From Dyadobacter jiangsuensis (GTDB lineage Bacteria > Bacteroidota > Bacteroidia > Cytophagales > Spirosomataceae): a stretch of DNA of 64,000 bases. The stretch is taken from the NCBI RefSeq assembly GCF_003014695.1, contig NZ_PYAS01000015.1, forward strand, positions 186,001-250,000, in the 5' to 3' direction. Below are positions 35,015 through 43,760 of the stretch, one piece after another (positions within the stretch are counted from its first letter, which is position 1; each line of letters begins with the position of its first letter). A model generated the notes under the pieces. It was not told the origin of the DNA and made no database searches. It saw only the letters and a list, made by a program, of their open reading frames with translations. A program made the translations under genes and the position numbers.

Positions 35015-36157
35015 CTACGCCAGATCGACCGCTTTGCTGTTCTCTACCACGCGTTCGTAGTAGGCTTCGTAATGCGGCAGGATCTTCGCCACATCGAATT
35101 CACGCGCCCTTGCCAATGCATTCGCTTTGAAGGTAGGCAGGTTGGCATCGTCCAGGATGTAAGCGGCGTGCTTCACCATGTCTTCTACATCGCCCACGTC
35201 GCTCAAAAAGCCGGTTACTCCGTGCACGTTGAGTTCGGGCAGACCGCCCGCATTAGACGTAATGATAGGCACCTCGCAAGCCAGCGCTTCCAGCGCAGCC
35301 AATCCGAAGCTTTCGGATTCGGAAGGCATCAGGAACAGGTCGGCCACGGAGAGTACTTCTTCGATCGCGTCCAGCTTACCCAGGAAACGAACGTCCGAAA
35401 GCATATCCAGATCTTTGCAAAGGCGCTCGATGCGCATCCGGTCGGGGCCGTCACCTACAAGAAGCAGCTTGCTCGGCAGGAGCTTGCGCAGCTTTTCGAA
35501 GATCATGATCACGTCGTCGATCCTTTTCACTTTCCTGAAATTGGAAGTGTGGACGATCAGTTTCTCGTTGTTGGGGCAAATGGCGAGTTTGAAATGGTCT
35601 TTCTTCTGCCTGTTGAATCGGTCGAGGTCGATAAAATTGGGGATTACTTCAATGTCTTTGGTGATCTTGAAATGATCGTAGGTATCCTTTCTGAGCGAGT
35701 CGGAAACTGCGGTAATGCCATCCGACTGATTGATACTGAATGTTACCACCGGCTCGTAGGAAGGATCTTTTCCGACCAGGGTAATGTCTGTACCATGCAA
35801 GGTGGTGATCACCGGAATGTGAATGCCCTGCGCGGCGAGGATCTGCTTCGCGAGGTACGCCGACGACGCGTGGGGGATCGCATAATGTACGTGAAGCAAA
35901 TCAAGGCCCGCATTGGCCACTACATGCACCATTTCGCTCGATAGCGCCGACTCGTAAGGCGGGTACTGAAACAGCGGATAGGCAGGTATATTTACTTCAT
36001 GATAGTAGAGGTTCTCATTAAAAAAGTCCAGTCGTTGAGGCTGGGAATAGGTAATGAAATGAACCTGGTGGCCGGCTTTCGCAAGCGCTTTTCCAAGCTC
36101 GGTAGCTACCACACCGCTTCCTCCGAAGGTAGGATAGCATACGATACCAATTTTCAT
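35015..36157 (-). CDS. bshA: BshA, N-acetyl-alpha-D-glucosaminyl L-malate synthase
   Basis: BshA is a GT4 glycosyltransferase that joins UDP-GlcNAc to L-malate, the first step of bacillithiol synthesis. The 380-residue protein opens with MKIGIVCYPTFGGSGVVATEL, the BshA-type donor loop, and has HVHYAIPHA, the acceptor region TTLHGTDITLVG, and ESFGLAALEALACEVPII with the E-x7-E donor-sugar motif. Other bsh genes are not in the window. It is transcribed away from the prenyltransferase gene across a 181-base divergent region in which I see no clear element. Confidence 0.95.
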   Translation of the reverse strand: MKIGIVCYPTFGGSGVVATELGKALAKAGHQVHFITYSQPQRLDFFNENLYYHEVNIPAYPLFQYPPYESALSSEMVHVVANAGLDLLHVHYAIPHASSAYLAKQILAAQGIHIPVITTLHGTDITLVGKDPSYEPVVTFSINQSDGITAVSDSLRKDTYDHFKITKDIEVIPNFIDLDRFNRQKKDHFKLAICPNNEKLIVHTSNFRKVKRIDDVIMIFEKLRKLLPSKLLLVGDGPDRMRIERLCKDLDMLSDVRFLGKLDAIEEVLSVADLFLMPSESESFGLAALEALACEVPIITSNAGGLPELNVHGVTGFLSDVGDVEDMVKHAAYILDDANLPTFKANALARAREFDVAKILPHYEAYYERVVENSKAVDLA

Positions 36158-36338
36158 ATTAAGTCAGCAAATGGTTGAACATCCGGGATGAACGGCCGTC
36201 CGGATAACGGCTCAAAATAGCTAACAACAAATGCACGTTTTTTATCCCACAAATGGATAAAGAAGTGAAGAATTGTCGTTAATGGGATAAAATGAATAAT
36301 TTTATTGCCTAAACCTTCTTTTTCCAGCGTCAAACTTC

Positions 36339-37220
36339 ATGAATGTGTCGGCCAGACCCAAGATCACAACGTGGGATTATGTCACCGGGAGTGCGCGTCT
36401 TGTGCGCATGACCAACCTCGTCATTGTGGCCCTGACACAGTACCTTACACGCATCCTGCTCATCGGCCCGCGCCATGAATGGAAGTCGATCGTGACCGAC
36501 ATCGATATGTTCGTGCTCTCGCTGTCAACGGTATGCATTGCCGCCGCCGGGTACATCATCAACGACTATTTCGATGTCAAAATCGACATTGTCAACAAAC
36601 CTGAAAGAGTGGTGGTAGGCCGTTACCTGAAACGCCGCTGGGCCATGGGTGCCCACCAGGTGCTGAATGTCGTCGGTGCGATATTAGGTTTGGTTGTCAG
36701 CCCGTACGTCTTCATTATCAACGTATTCTCTATCACGTTGCTCTGGTTCTACTCCGAGCGTTACAAGCGGCTGCCATTCATCGGCAACTTCATCGTTTCG
36801 CTGCTTACGGGGCTTACGTTGCTCATACTCACCGTGCATTATCCGGCCAACAGGCATCTGGTATTCATTTATGCGGTCTTTTCCTTTTTTATTTCACTGA
36901 TCCGCGAGGTGGTGAAAGACATGGAAGACATTCGCGGTGACGAAGCGCACGGCTGCCGCACGCTCCCCATCATCTGGGGTATCCGACGCACGAAAACATT
37001 CCTGTATTCGGTCATCGTGGTATTTGTGCTGACGCTGTTCGTCATGGCGCGTGCATTACAGAATAACTTGCTCACCCTCCTCTTCCTGCTGCTCCTGATC
37101 CCGATTGCATTACTCGTGCTGCGACTGTACCAGGCCGATACCCGCCGCGATTTCAAGGATATCAGCAGCCTTTGCAAGATCGTGATGCTGCTCGGGCTGA
37201 TCACCATGATCTGGGCCTGA
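36339..37220 (+). CDS. UbiA-family prenyltransferase (GGGP-synthase-like)
   Basis: This is a 293-residue integral-membrane prenyltransferase with about eight helices. The two Asp-rich motifs that bind Mg-prenyl diphosphate are N-D-Y-F-D (with VKID) near residue 75 and D-M-E-D-I-R-G-D near residue 195. This form is shared with the geranylgeranylglycerol-phosphate synthase-like members of Bacteroidota rather than MenA or UbiA of quinone synthesis. The exact acceptor is inferred. It is probably monocistronic, with its own promoter upstream in the divergent region shared with bshA. Confidence 0.87.
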   Translation: MNVSARPKITTWDYVTGSARLVRMTNLVIVALTQYLTRILLIGPRHEWKSIVTDIDMFVLSLSTVCIAAAGYIINDYFDVKIDIVNKPERVVVGRYLKRRWAMGAHQVLNVVGAILGLVVSPYVFIINVFSITLLWFYSERYKRLPFIGNFIVSLLTGLTLLILTVHYPANRHLVFIYAVFSFFISLIREVVKDMEDIRGDEAHGCRTLPIIWGIRRTKTFLYSVIVVFVLTLFVMARALQNNLLTLLFLLLLIPIALLVLRLYQADTRRDFKDISSLCKIVMLLGLITMIWA

Positions 37221-37249
37221 CGCACCGATTAATTTAACAGTTCACGCCG

Positions 37250-37279
37250 TTTAATTGACCGGCTGAAAAGCTATATTTG
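37250..37279 (+). promoter_or_regulatory. Promoter of the 37311 secreted-protein gene (TTTA-N18-TATATTTG)
   Basis: TATATTTG at 37272-37279 matches TAnnTTTG, with TTTA (three of four -33 bases) exactly 18 bases upstream. The predicted transcript start is near 37286, leaving a leader of about 25 bases. Confidence 0.6.
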
Positions 37280-37310
37280 GTTACCCCAAAACTAAATTGC
37301 TGTTACAGAT

Positions 37311-38006
37311 ATGAAAAAGTTAATCCTATGGAGCATCGCCTGCCTGATGATGCTCAGCCTGAGGGCATATGCCCAGGAATGCGCCGGTTTTGCCTTTAAA
37401 GAAGGAGGCGGATTTGAAATGAACAACTACGACGGCAAAGGCAAAGCGCTCGGCAAACTCACCTATAAAATTGCCAAAGTAGCCAAAGAAGGCAGCAACA
37501 CAGTGGTAACGATTGATATGGAATCTTTCAACACGAAAGGTAAATCCGAGCTAAAAAACACTTACCAGATGAAGTGCGACGGAAATGTGCTGACGCTCGA
37601 TGCAGCCTCGCTCATTAACCAGGAGCAGATGAAATCGTTTCAGAATATGGAAATGAAGTTTACCTACGACAATATCGAAATTCCCTCGAAGCTTTCGGTC
37701 GGCGAGAAGTTGAAAGACGCGGCCGTCAAAGGCGAAGGTAAATCCGGACCCATGCCGGTGGTTTTCAATATGTTTATCAAAAACCGGACGGTGGCAGGCC
37801 AGGAAAAGCTCACTATCGCTGCGGGCACTTATGATGTTTACAAAATCAATTCGGATATGAACATGGAAATGGTCATGGGTTTTCCGGTTAAAATGGAGAT
37901 GCAGACCGTTTCGTACCGTGCCACCGGTGTTGTATGGGACCTCAAAACCGAGACGTATCGCAAAGGGAAACTGATGGGATATAGCGAACTGTCCAAAATA
38001 TATTGA
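37311..38006 (+). CDS. Secreted hypothetical protein (DUF3108-like/TapB-like)
   Basis: This is a 231-residue protein with a signal peptide (MKKLILWSIACLMMLSLRAYAQ). The mature part is strand-rich with repeated amphipathic patterns (KLTYKIAKVAKEGSNTVVTID, NTYQMKCDGNVLTLD, TVSYRATGVVWDLKTETY), which resembles the DUF3108/TapB-type beta proteins. I am unsure of the family. The mature protein has few Cys residues and no catalytic motif. It is preceded by a good promoter and ended by a strong terminator, so it is a single-gene unit. Confidence 0.65.
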   Translation: MKKLILWSIACLMMLSLRAYAQECAGFAFKEGGGFEMNNYDGKGKALGKLTYKIAKVAKEGSNTVVTIDMESFNTKGKSELKNTYQMKCDGNVLTLDAASLINQEQMKSFQNMEMKFTYDNIEIPSKLSVGEKLKDAAVKGEGKSGPMPVVFNMFIKNRTVAGQEKLTIAAGTYDVYKINSDMNMEMVMGFPVKMEMQTVSYRATGVVWDLKTETYRKGKLMGYSELSKIY

Positions 38007-38036
38007 TATCAGACAACTCAATATTAACATTTCCCT

Positions 38037-38075
38037 AAAGAACGGCTTCCGGTTCGTCGGCAAGCCGTTCTTTTT
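38037..38075 (+). terminator. Intrinsic terminator after the 37311 gene
   Basis: An 11-bp stem (38038-38048 AAGAACGGCTT with 38062-38072 AAGCCGTTCTT) ends in a T5 run. A TAGCTTTG box directly after it (38077-38084) may be the -7 element of purN. Confidence 0.88.
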
Positions 38076-38140
38076 ATAGCTTTGTCCGGGTATTTTTTCA
38101 CCGATACTCCTTATCTATCATATATCAACTACGCTTAATA

Positions 38141-38710
38141 ATGAAGAGAATTGCCATTTTTGCCTCCGGTTCAGGGTCCAATGCCGAAAAGATCTGCGAG
38201 CATTTCGCGGACCGCGACGACGTGGATGTGTCGCTGATTTTCACTAACAATCCTATGGCCGGAGTGATCAAAAGGGCGCTCAAATTACAGGTTCCGGTTG
38301 TGTTTTTTGACCGAAAAACGTTTTACCATACCGGGAAAATCCCCCAGATCCTCCAAAACGAAGGCATAGATCTGGTAGTACTGGCCGGTTTTATGATGCT
38401 CGTGCCGCCGGTACTGGTAGAGTCATTCCCGAACAAAATGATCAATATTCACCCGGCATTGCTGCCTAAATATGGCGGAAAAGGCATGTACGGGCATTTC
38501 GTACACGAGGCAGTGGTGAATGCAGGTGAAACCGAATCCGGTATCACGATCCATTATGTGAACGAGCATTACGATGAGGGTAACATCATTTTCCAGGCTA
38601 AATGCGAGGTCGTGCCCGGCGACACGCCCGACGACGTTGCGCGCAAAGTGCACGCACTCGAATACGCGCATTATCCGCGTGTGATCGACGAAATCCTTAC
38701 AGGACGATAA
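38141..38710 (+). CDS. purN: PurN, phosphoribosylglycinamide formyltransferase
   Basis: PurN transfers a formyl group from 10-formyl-tetrahydrofolate to GAR in purine synthesis. The 189-residue enzyme has the substrate loop FASGSGSN near the start, the catalytic INIHPALLP His, and the HYVNEHYDEGNIIFQ segment with its Asp. Length and order are normal for the family. No other pur gene is adjacent: an EamA-type permease follows after 10 bases, so it heads a small mixed operon. Confidence 0.96.
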   Translation: MKRIAIFASGSGSNAEKICEHFADRDDVDVSLIFTNNPMAGVIKRALKLQVPVVFFDRKTFYHTGKIPQILQNEGIDLVVLAGFMMLVPPVLVESFPNKMINIHPALLPKYGGKGMYGHFVHEAVVNAGETESGITIHYVNEHYDEGNIIFQAKCEVVPGDTPDDVARKVHALEYAHYPRVIDEILTGR

Positions 38711-38720
38711 ACGCTGCATC

Positions 38721-39635
38721 ATGCTGTTTTTCCTGCTCGCGGTAGTTTTCACTGTCATGCTCTACCTGATCATGCGCGCTTACCCGCGCTATCAGGTGGA
38801 TTCGTTCCATGCGGTGGTTTTCAACTATTACTCCTGCGTGCTTACAGGCCTTGTGCTGACACCCGACCTGGGCCTTTTTACGCAGGTACAATGGGCCTCG
38901 GAAGGCACAATCCTTACGATGGCGCTGGGAGCGATGTTCGTCACGGCATTTATGCTCATAGGGCTTACTGCGCAAAAAGTGAGCGTAACAGCCACGTCGC
39001 TGGCAGGGAATATGTCGCTGGTGATCCCGGTGCTTTTCGGGCTTTTTGTTTTCAGAAACAATAATAAAGACTTTACGGCGCTCAATTACCTTGGGCTCGT
39101 GCTGGCGCTCGTCGCGTTGGCATTGGGGGCGATCCAGCGTTCGCCCCAATCATCCGACACAGCAAATGGCCGCCAGGCCGCCAGGCAGGCATTATGGATT
39201 TTGCCGGTACTGACATTCTTTGCCACCGGCACAAACAATACGCTGATCAATTTTTTATCTTCCAGGTATTACCCCGCCGGCCAGATCACCGTTTTCATGA
39301 TCATCGCCTGTTTTGGCGCCGTGGTGATCGGCACTTCCATCCTCATTTACCGCATCATTGCGCACGGCCATTCACTGAAACTCCGGAGCGTCGTCGGTGG
39401 GCTGGTGCTGGGCGTACCCAACTTTTTATCGCTCTATTTTCTGTTGCTCGCGCTCGCGGCATTCGGGAATAGCGCGGCTTACGTTTTTCCGATCTACAAC
39501 ATCCTGACCATGCTCGTTTCGGCCCTTGCGGCCTGGGCATTATACAAGGAACGTCTCAATACGCTGAATAAGTGGGGACTGGTACTGGCGGTAGCGGCCA
39601 TTGTGCTGATTTCCTACCAGGAACTGAACCTGTGA
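38721..39635 (+). CDS. EamA/DMT-type membrane transporter
   Basis: This is a 304-residue inner-membrane protein with about ten hydrophobic helices in two five-helix halves, the drug/metabolite transporter layout. The end (LTMLVSALAAWALYKERLNTLNKWGLVLAVAAIVLI) shows the E-x-L and G-x-x-L-x-x-x-G pattern common to EamA repeats. The substrate is unknown. It sits 10 bases after purN and 24 bases before the J-domain-like gene, so the three are probably co-transcribed. Confidence 0.82.
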   Translation: MLFFLLAVVFTVMLYLIMRAYPRYQVDSFHAVVFNYYSCVLTGLVLTPDLGLFTQVQWASEGTILTMALGAMFVTAFMLIGLTAQKVSVTATSLAGNMSLVIPVLFGLFVFRNNNKDFTALNYLGLVLALVALALGAIQRSPQSSDTANGRQAARQALWILPVLTFFATGTNNTLINFLSSRYYPAGQITVFMIIACFGAVVIGTSILIYRIIAHGHSLKLRSVVGGLVLGVPNFLSLYFLLLALAAFGNSAAYVFPIYNILTMLVSALAAWALYKERLNTLNKWGLVLAVAAIVLISYQELNL

Positions 39636-39659
39636 TCCCGCAAGCGCTGTTTACTGACC

Positions 39660-40715
39660 ATGACCGACACCGCCATCCTGCATATTCCCGAGCAAGACAA
39701 ACCGCTCAACAAAAAACAAAAGGAGTTCAATATTCTTTCCGACACGATCGAGGCGCTCGACCGCCAGATCGCCGACCTTCAACAGGCTTACGATGAAATG
39801 CTGCGGCGGATCCCATCCGACCTCGATCCCCTTGTGCGGGAATACCAGGGTTACCGGGCCGATATTGTCAACCTATGGGACCGTACCTACGAAGCGGAGC
39901 ATTTCCGGAAAGCCTACCAAACCAAACTGGCCTTCCTGATCACCGAGAATGCCTACGACCTCATTAAAAATCACGCGCTGTCCGATCTGAAACCTGTTTT
40001 TAACAAATACAGCCCGGTGGACATTGATGTGCTGCTGGAAGAAGAGCGCCTGAGAGAAGTTTCCCGCATTAAAGACCCCGCTTTTTTATTGGAAAGTGCG
40101 TATGAGCCAGAACCCGAAGTATCGTTTCACGAGCTGTCGGAAGAAGAGCAGCAACGCATTAAGGCGGAAAGACGGGAACAGCGCATGGATCAGCGTACAC
40201 GGGAAGCTCAGCAGGCCAAAACCACAAAATCGGTGCGGAGTGTGTACATGGAGCTCGTGAAAACCTTCCATCCCGACCGGGAAACAGACGAGGCCGAAAA
40301 GCTGCGTAAAACAGAGACCATGCAGCGCATTACGAAGGCGTACCAGGCCAACAACCTGCTCGATCTCCTGAAACTGCAAATGGAGCTTGAACAGACCGAC
40401 CGCAACGGGCTTGAAAACCTCAACAAAAACCAGCTGAGTTATTACAACAAAATCCTTAAACAACAAGTAGAAGAGCTGGATCAGCAAAAAACCGCGATTC
40501 AGCAGAAGATTTCGGCTATCTGTGGCCTACCCTGGCAGCACGCCAATTCCCAGGTAACCGTTATCGCGAAATTCAATACCAATATCAACGAGTTGAAGGC
40601 CGAGATCAAGAATATCAAGAAGGTATATAAACACTGGCTAGTTCCGTCGCAGCTCAAAGCCTATCTCAAACCATTCCAGATCCCCAACCAGCCCGAAGAC
40701 GACTCCGATGAATAG
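39660..40715 (+). CDS. Coiled-coil protein with an internal J-domain-like HPD motif
   Basis: This is a 351-residue cytosolic protein. A first coiled coil (about 20-60) is followed by a helical region, an acidic Glu/Arg-rich stretch (about 150-190), and a J-domain-like helix-loop-helix: VYMELVKTFHPDRETDEAEK with H204-P-D206, then MQRITKAYQANNLLDLL. A second coiled coil follows to about 320. The HPD tripeptide is what DnaJ proteins use to stimulate Hsp70. The domain is central rather than N-terminal, and no Gly/Phe or zinc region follows. The partner is unknown. It follows the EamA gene by 24 bases. Confidence 0.75.
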   Translation: MTDTAILHIPEQDKPLNKKQKEFNILSDTIEALDRQIADLQQAYDEMLRRIPSDLDPLVREYQGYRADIVNLWDRTYEAEHFRKAYQTKLAFLITENAYDLIKNHALSDLKPVFNKYSPVDIDVLLEEERLREVSRIKDPAFLLESAYEPEPEVSFHELSEEEQQRIKAERREQRMDQRTREAQQAKTTKSVRSVYMELVKTFHPDRETDEAEKLRKTETMQRITKAYQANNLLDLLKLQMELEQTDRNGLENLNKNQLSYYNKILKQQVEELDQQKTAIQQKISAICGLPWQHANSQVTVIAKFNTNINELKAEIKNIKKVYKHWLVPSQLKAYLKPFQIPNQPEDDSDE

Positions 40716-40781
40716 CCGGAAAACGGCAGTTTTTGCGGGAAACGTATACAATGCGTAGATGTTTTTCCACGATATTCAACA

Positions 40782-40923
40782 TTCATTTAAATGTGATTTT
40801 ATAAATACAGCTACACACGTTGCTAATGTTTAGCTGGTTAGGCGAAATGACGCACAAAATGCGCCAGTGGCATATAATTTGTGTTTATCGGCATTGACGC
40901 ACCCAAACTCACATTTAAATGAA
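40782..40923. repeat. Perfect 15-bp inverted repeats bracketing the leader of the porin-like gene
   Basis: TTCATTTAAATGTGA (40782-40796) and its exact reverse complement (40909-40923) are 112 bases apart. The second copy covers the ATG at 40919. An 8-base direct repeat TGACGCAC lies between them (40848 and 40895). Paired, they would hide the start codon in the mRNA; as DNA they could be operator sites. Confidence 0.7.
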
Positions 40924-41560
40924 AAATTGCATTTTTTTGCTGCTCGTAGTCGTATTTTGTAGCTCACGGGCACAAGCTCAGGAAAACGTTTCCATCGGCC
41001 CGCTGGTAGGATTATCGATTGCCAACTTCCGCGGCGATGTTGCTAACACCGATTGGAAACCCGGATTGACCATTGGCGGCTTCTACAATTACAGCTCCGA
41101 ATCAGGCTTTGGTTTCAGCGGCCAGTTGCTTTTCACGCAGCTCGGTGCACAGATCAACAACAAAACCAATGAAATTAACCTAAACTACATCCAGGCTCCA
41201 TTGCTGGCTACCTTCTTTTTCGGGCGTTACGGCGACCGCCTGCGGCCTAAGATTTTTCTCGGCCCTAACCTCAACTTCCTGGTTGGTGCAAGGGACAAGA
41301 ACGGCAACAACATCAATGGAGACTCCAACAACCGCATTTACGCTCCGTTTGACCTTGGCCTTACTTTCGGGGGTGGATTGAACTACCGCCTGCAACAAAA
41401 GATATGGCTGAACTTCGATGTACGGTACGGCGTCGGATTGCTCGATGTCACAAGGCTCGACAATGCGAAAATCAGAAACAACAACTGGGGTATCAATGTG
41501 GGGTTGAGCTTCCCGCTCGGCACCTACAACAAGCATACCGGAAGGCTACGTACGCGCTGA
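40919..41560 (+). CDS. Porin-like/PorT-family outer-membrane beta-barrel protein
   Basis: This is a 213-residue protein with a signal peptide (MKNCIFLLLVVVFCSSRAQAQ). It then has a typical eight-strand outer-membrane barrel of the OMP_b-brl_2/PorT-like kind: GPLVGLSIANFRGD at the start, TIGGFYNYSSESGFGFSGQLLF, a KIFLGPNLNFLVG strand and NNWGINVGLSF near the end. The role is unknown. The start codon lies inside one arm of a 15-bp inverted repeat, and a terminator follows the gene. Confidence 0.82.
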   Translation: MKNCIFLLLVVVFCSSRAQAQENVSIGPLVGLSIANFRGDVANTDWKPGLTIGGFYNYSSESGFGFSGQLLFTQLGAQINNKTNEINLNYIQAPLLATFFFGRYGDRLRPKIFLGPNLNFLVGARDKNGNNINGDSNNRIYAPFDLGLTFGGGLNYRLQQKIWLNFDVRYGVGLLDVTRLDNAKIRNNNWGINVGLSFPLGTYNKHTGRLRTR

Positions 41561-41579
41561 CACACTATAATCCATGAAT

Positions 41580-41614
41580 AGAAGGGCATCCAAATTTGAG
41601 TGCCCTTCTTTACT
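41580..41614 (+). terminator. Terminator after the porin-like gene
   Basis: A 9-bp stem (AGAAGGGCA with TGCCCTTCT) encloses 12 bases and is followed by TTTACTTTT. Confidence 0.75.
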
Positions 41615-41647
41615 TTTGCTACCGGTAGGTTTTAACGCACACTGCCT

Positions 41648-43045
41648 ATGCTTCAAAAGGATTTGTTGAAAATTAGCAAATGGGGCTTGGGAGCTGCCGT
41701 GCTGATCTGGATGATCGGCTGGCTGATGCTGATTCCCGAAGATTTATCTGCCCAAATAGCCGCTATCTCGGCCGAAGCGGTAAAGAATGGTCGTTTGGAT
41801 GAACAAACGGGCATTTCTCCGCCGATTATTTCATTCTCCGTCGGCGCTATGAGGCTTTTCGGTGTCAATCAGTTGTCGCTGCATATTCCTGGGTTCCTGG
41901 CTATTCTGTTCAGTTTGTTTTGTACCTACCGCTTCACGCGCGCGCTTGCGGGTGCAGCGCCGGCCGTGCTTTCCGTGCTGATATTGGGCACGTCGCAAGC
42001 TACATTTCTGGTCAACAATGAACTGGGGGATTCGAGCTACCTGGCGGCATGCTTCATTTTCGCATTGTGGCAACTCAACGCCTACCTCGAAACCCGGAAA
42101 GTGATCAGCCTGCTGCTTTCGCTTGTCGGGATCGCCGGTTTGATATGGGTTAAAAACACTTTCCCCGACACTTCAAACCAGTGGCCGGTGGATCCGCTGC
42201 TGACGTTGCTCGTGACATTCTCTCCCTGGACGATCTTTTTCATTCTCGCGATAATCGATCTCGTGCAGCGGGTTATTTTTCCAGATCAAGGCAAAGAGCA
42301 GAAGCATGAACTGATTATCCTGCTCTCGATTATCATGCCCTTTATTTTTGCCTATCTCAACCCATTCAGGGCAACTTTTGACGTATATATGGCCTACCCG
42401 GTGGCAGCGGTGGTGACGGCCATCTATATGATCCGCCGTCTTGAAAGCGTTCCAGATACTTTCTCGGGATTACTGGCGTATTTGCACGCAGTAGCCGCAT
42501 ATACCGCTCTCGCGCTGCTGTTTTGCCTGGTGTGGTTCACATTTCCGGCCGACAATTATTATGGCCTCGTTCATTTCATGGCACTCCTCGCCGTTCTCAC
42601 CTGGCTCATTTTCTTTTCGTCTGTCCGTAACAAGCTCATCGCTGGTTGTGTGGTGTTTGCAATCGGCGCCAATATCGTGCTGACGACCTATTTTTACCCC
42701 AATATCTACGAGTACCAGGCCCCTGCCAAGCTAGGCATCATCGCCAGGGCAAACGGCGCTTCACATGAGCAGCTTTTCAGTTATCAGGCCGGGACACCTT
42801 ACAGCCTTCGCTTTTACTCGGGTACACAGGTGACCGAAATGGACGACTTTGGAAAACTGGTTGGGATGAAAAATTGTCTGGTTTACACGCACCAGAACTT
42901 CGTGGGGGAATTCAAGGCTATCCGGCCCGATCTGCAAATCCTCGGAAGCTGCGAGGAATACCCCAGAAGAATCCTCGACTTCCGCTTTCTGGACCCGAAT
43001 ACCAGAGCTTCCTATGTGCAATCCAAGGTGTTGATCAAGCTATAA
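41648..43045 (+). CDS. Multi-pass membrane protein, possibly glycosyltransferase-39/83-like
   Basis: This is a 465-residue protein with about ten to twelve hydrophobic segments and a 70-90-residue soluble C-terminal tail. The order, an N-terminal helix then a first loop (NGRLDEQTGISPPIISFSVGAMRLFG) with acidic residues, resembles PMT/ArnT-type lipid-linked-sugar transferases. The typical D-E pair is not clearly present, so catalysis is doubtful. A TACTTTTG box at 41611-41618 lies 30 bases upstream. I cannot name a substrate. Confidence 0.6.
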   Translation: MLQKDLLKISKWGLGAAVLIWMIGWLMLIPEDLSAQIAAISAEAVKNGRLDEQTGISPPIISFSVGAMRLFGVNQLSLHIPGFLAILFSLFCTYRFTRALAGAAPAVLSVLILGTSQATFLVNNELGDSSYLAACFIFALWQLNAYLETRKVISLLLSLVGIAGLIWVKNTFPDTSNQWPVDPLLTLLVTFSPWTIFFILAIIDLVQRVIFPDQGKEQKHELIILLSIIMPFIFAYLNPFRATFDVYMAYPVAAVVTAIYMIRRLESVPDTFSGLLAYLHAVAAYTALALLFCLVWFTFPADNYYGLVHFMALLAVLTWLIFFSSVRNKLIAGCVVFAIGANIVLTTYFYPNIYEYQAPAKLGIIARANGASHEQLFSYQAGTPYSLRFYSGTQVTEMDDFGKLVGMKNCLVYTHQNFVGEFKAIRPDLQILGSCEEYPRRILDFRFLDPNTRASYVQSKVLIKL

Positions 43046-43086
43046 ATCAACCATATACATTGGTCTAAAATATAGTTTTCAAATTT

Positions 43087-43105
43087 TACTTTGAAATACA
43101 AAGTA
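43087..43105. promoter_or_regulatory. Inverted repeat over the -33 box of the 43150 gene
   Basis: TACTTTG-N5-CAAAGTA is a perfect 7-bp dyad. Its left arm ends in the TTTG used as the -33 element, so a dimeric repressor bound here would block the promoter. The operator role is inferred. Confidence 0.5.
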
Positions 43106-43119
43106 CTTTTATAATTTTG
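43090..43119 (+). promoter_or_regulatory. Promoter (TTTG-N18-TAATTTTG) of the 43150 gene
   Basis: TTTG at 43090-43093 and TAATTTTG at 43112-43119 are 18 bases apart, exactly the same geometry as the thiamin-operon promoter. The predicted start is near 43126, with a leader of about 24 bases. Confidence 0.75.
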
Positions 43120-43149
43120 AGCAATCAAACTTAAACGATCACCTGCCTT

Positions 43150-43692
43150 ATGCAAACCATTAACACCAGATTGTCGCCCTGCCATATTGTGGCCGTCGGC
43201 GTGCTTGTTCCGCTGCTACTCACCTGTCTTGCCCTCTGGCAATGGAAACCGGGCGTTTTTGTGCTCGCGTCGGTACTCGCGCTCGGGGGCGCACGCATCG
43301 CCTACGAGCTACTTATTATGAAGAAAATGAGTAACCGGGCTTATCAACTGGCTTTCGGGCTCGCCGTCGTTGCGGTAGCGCTGTTAGTTTGGATAAATGT
43401 GGCAGTAGGTGGCATTCTGGGCGACAACCCTGCAAATATGATGTATTTCGGAGTGTTGCTGGTGGGACTTGCAGGCGCCATTATCTCGCGGCTCGAACCT
43501 AAGGGAATGTCGCACGCATTATTTGCGACGGCATTTGCTATGGTACTAGTGCCGTTGGTAGCCTGGGCTATCGGCACGCCTGCGTTTGCGAACGGATTGG
43601 CTGCCGTCTTTGGCTTGCATGCATGTTTTGGCTGGTTATTTGCGGGATCCGCATTGTTGTTCAGGCGCGCCGCGCTTTCTCCGCACGAGTAG
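43150..43692 (+). CDS. Small multi-pass membrane protein
   Basis: This is a 180-residue protein with about six hydrophobic helices and very short loops. It has an internal GDNPAN-MMYFGV motif (about residues 93-105) and a SRLEPKGMSHALFATA loop that I associate with a conserved but unnamed membrane family. No catalytic residues are evident, and the function is unknown. The gene has its own promoter with a dyad on the -33 box and is 68 bases before the helicase gene. Confidence 0.7.
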   Translation: MQTINTRLSPCHIVAVGVLVPLLLTCLALWQWKPGVFVLASVLALGGARIAYELLIMKKMSNRAYQLAFGLAVVAVALLVWINVAVGGILGDNPANMMYFGVLLVGLAGAIISRLEPKGMSHALFATAFAMVLVPLVAWAIGTPAFANGLAAVFGLHACFGWLFAGSALLFRRAALSPHE

Positions 43693-43760
43693 ATAAAACG
43701 ACTTGCGTAATGCGTTCAGAGGGATTAGCCGTACCTTTGTGGTCTTTGACGAACTGCATT

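Noticed and set aside
35072..35944. A 290-codon open frame on the plus strand within the bshA region
   Set aside because: It is antisense to the well-supported BshA frame and shows no recognisable motif.
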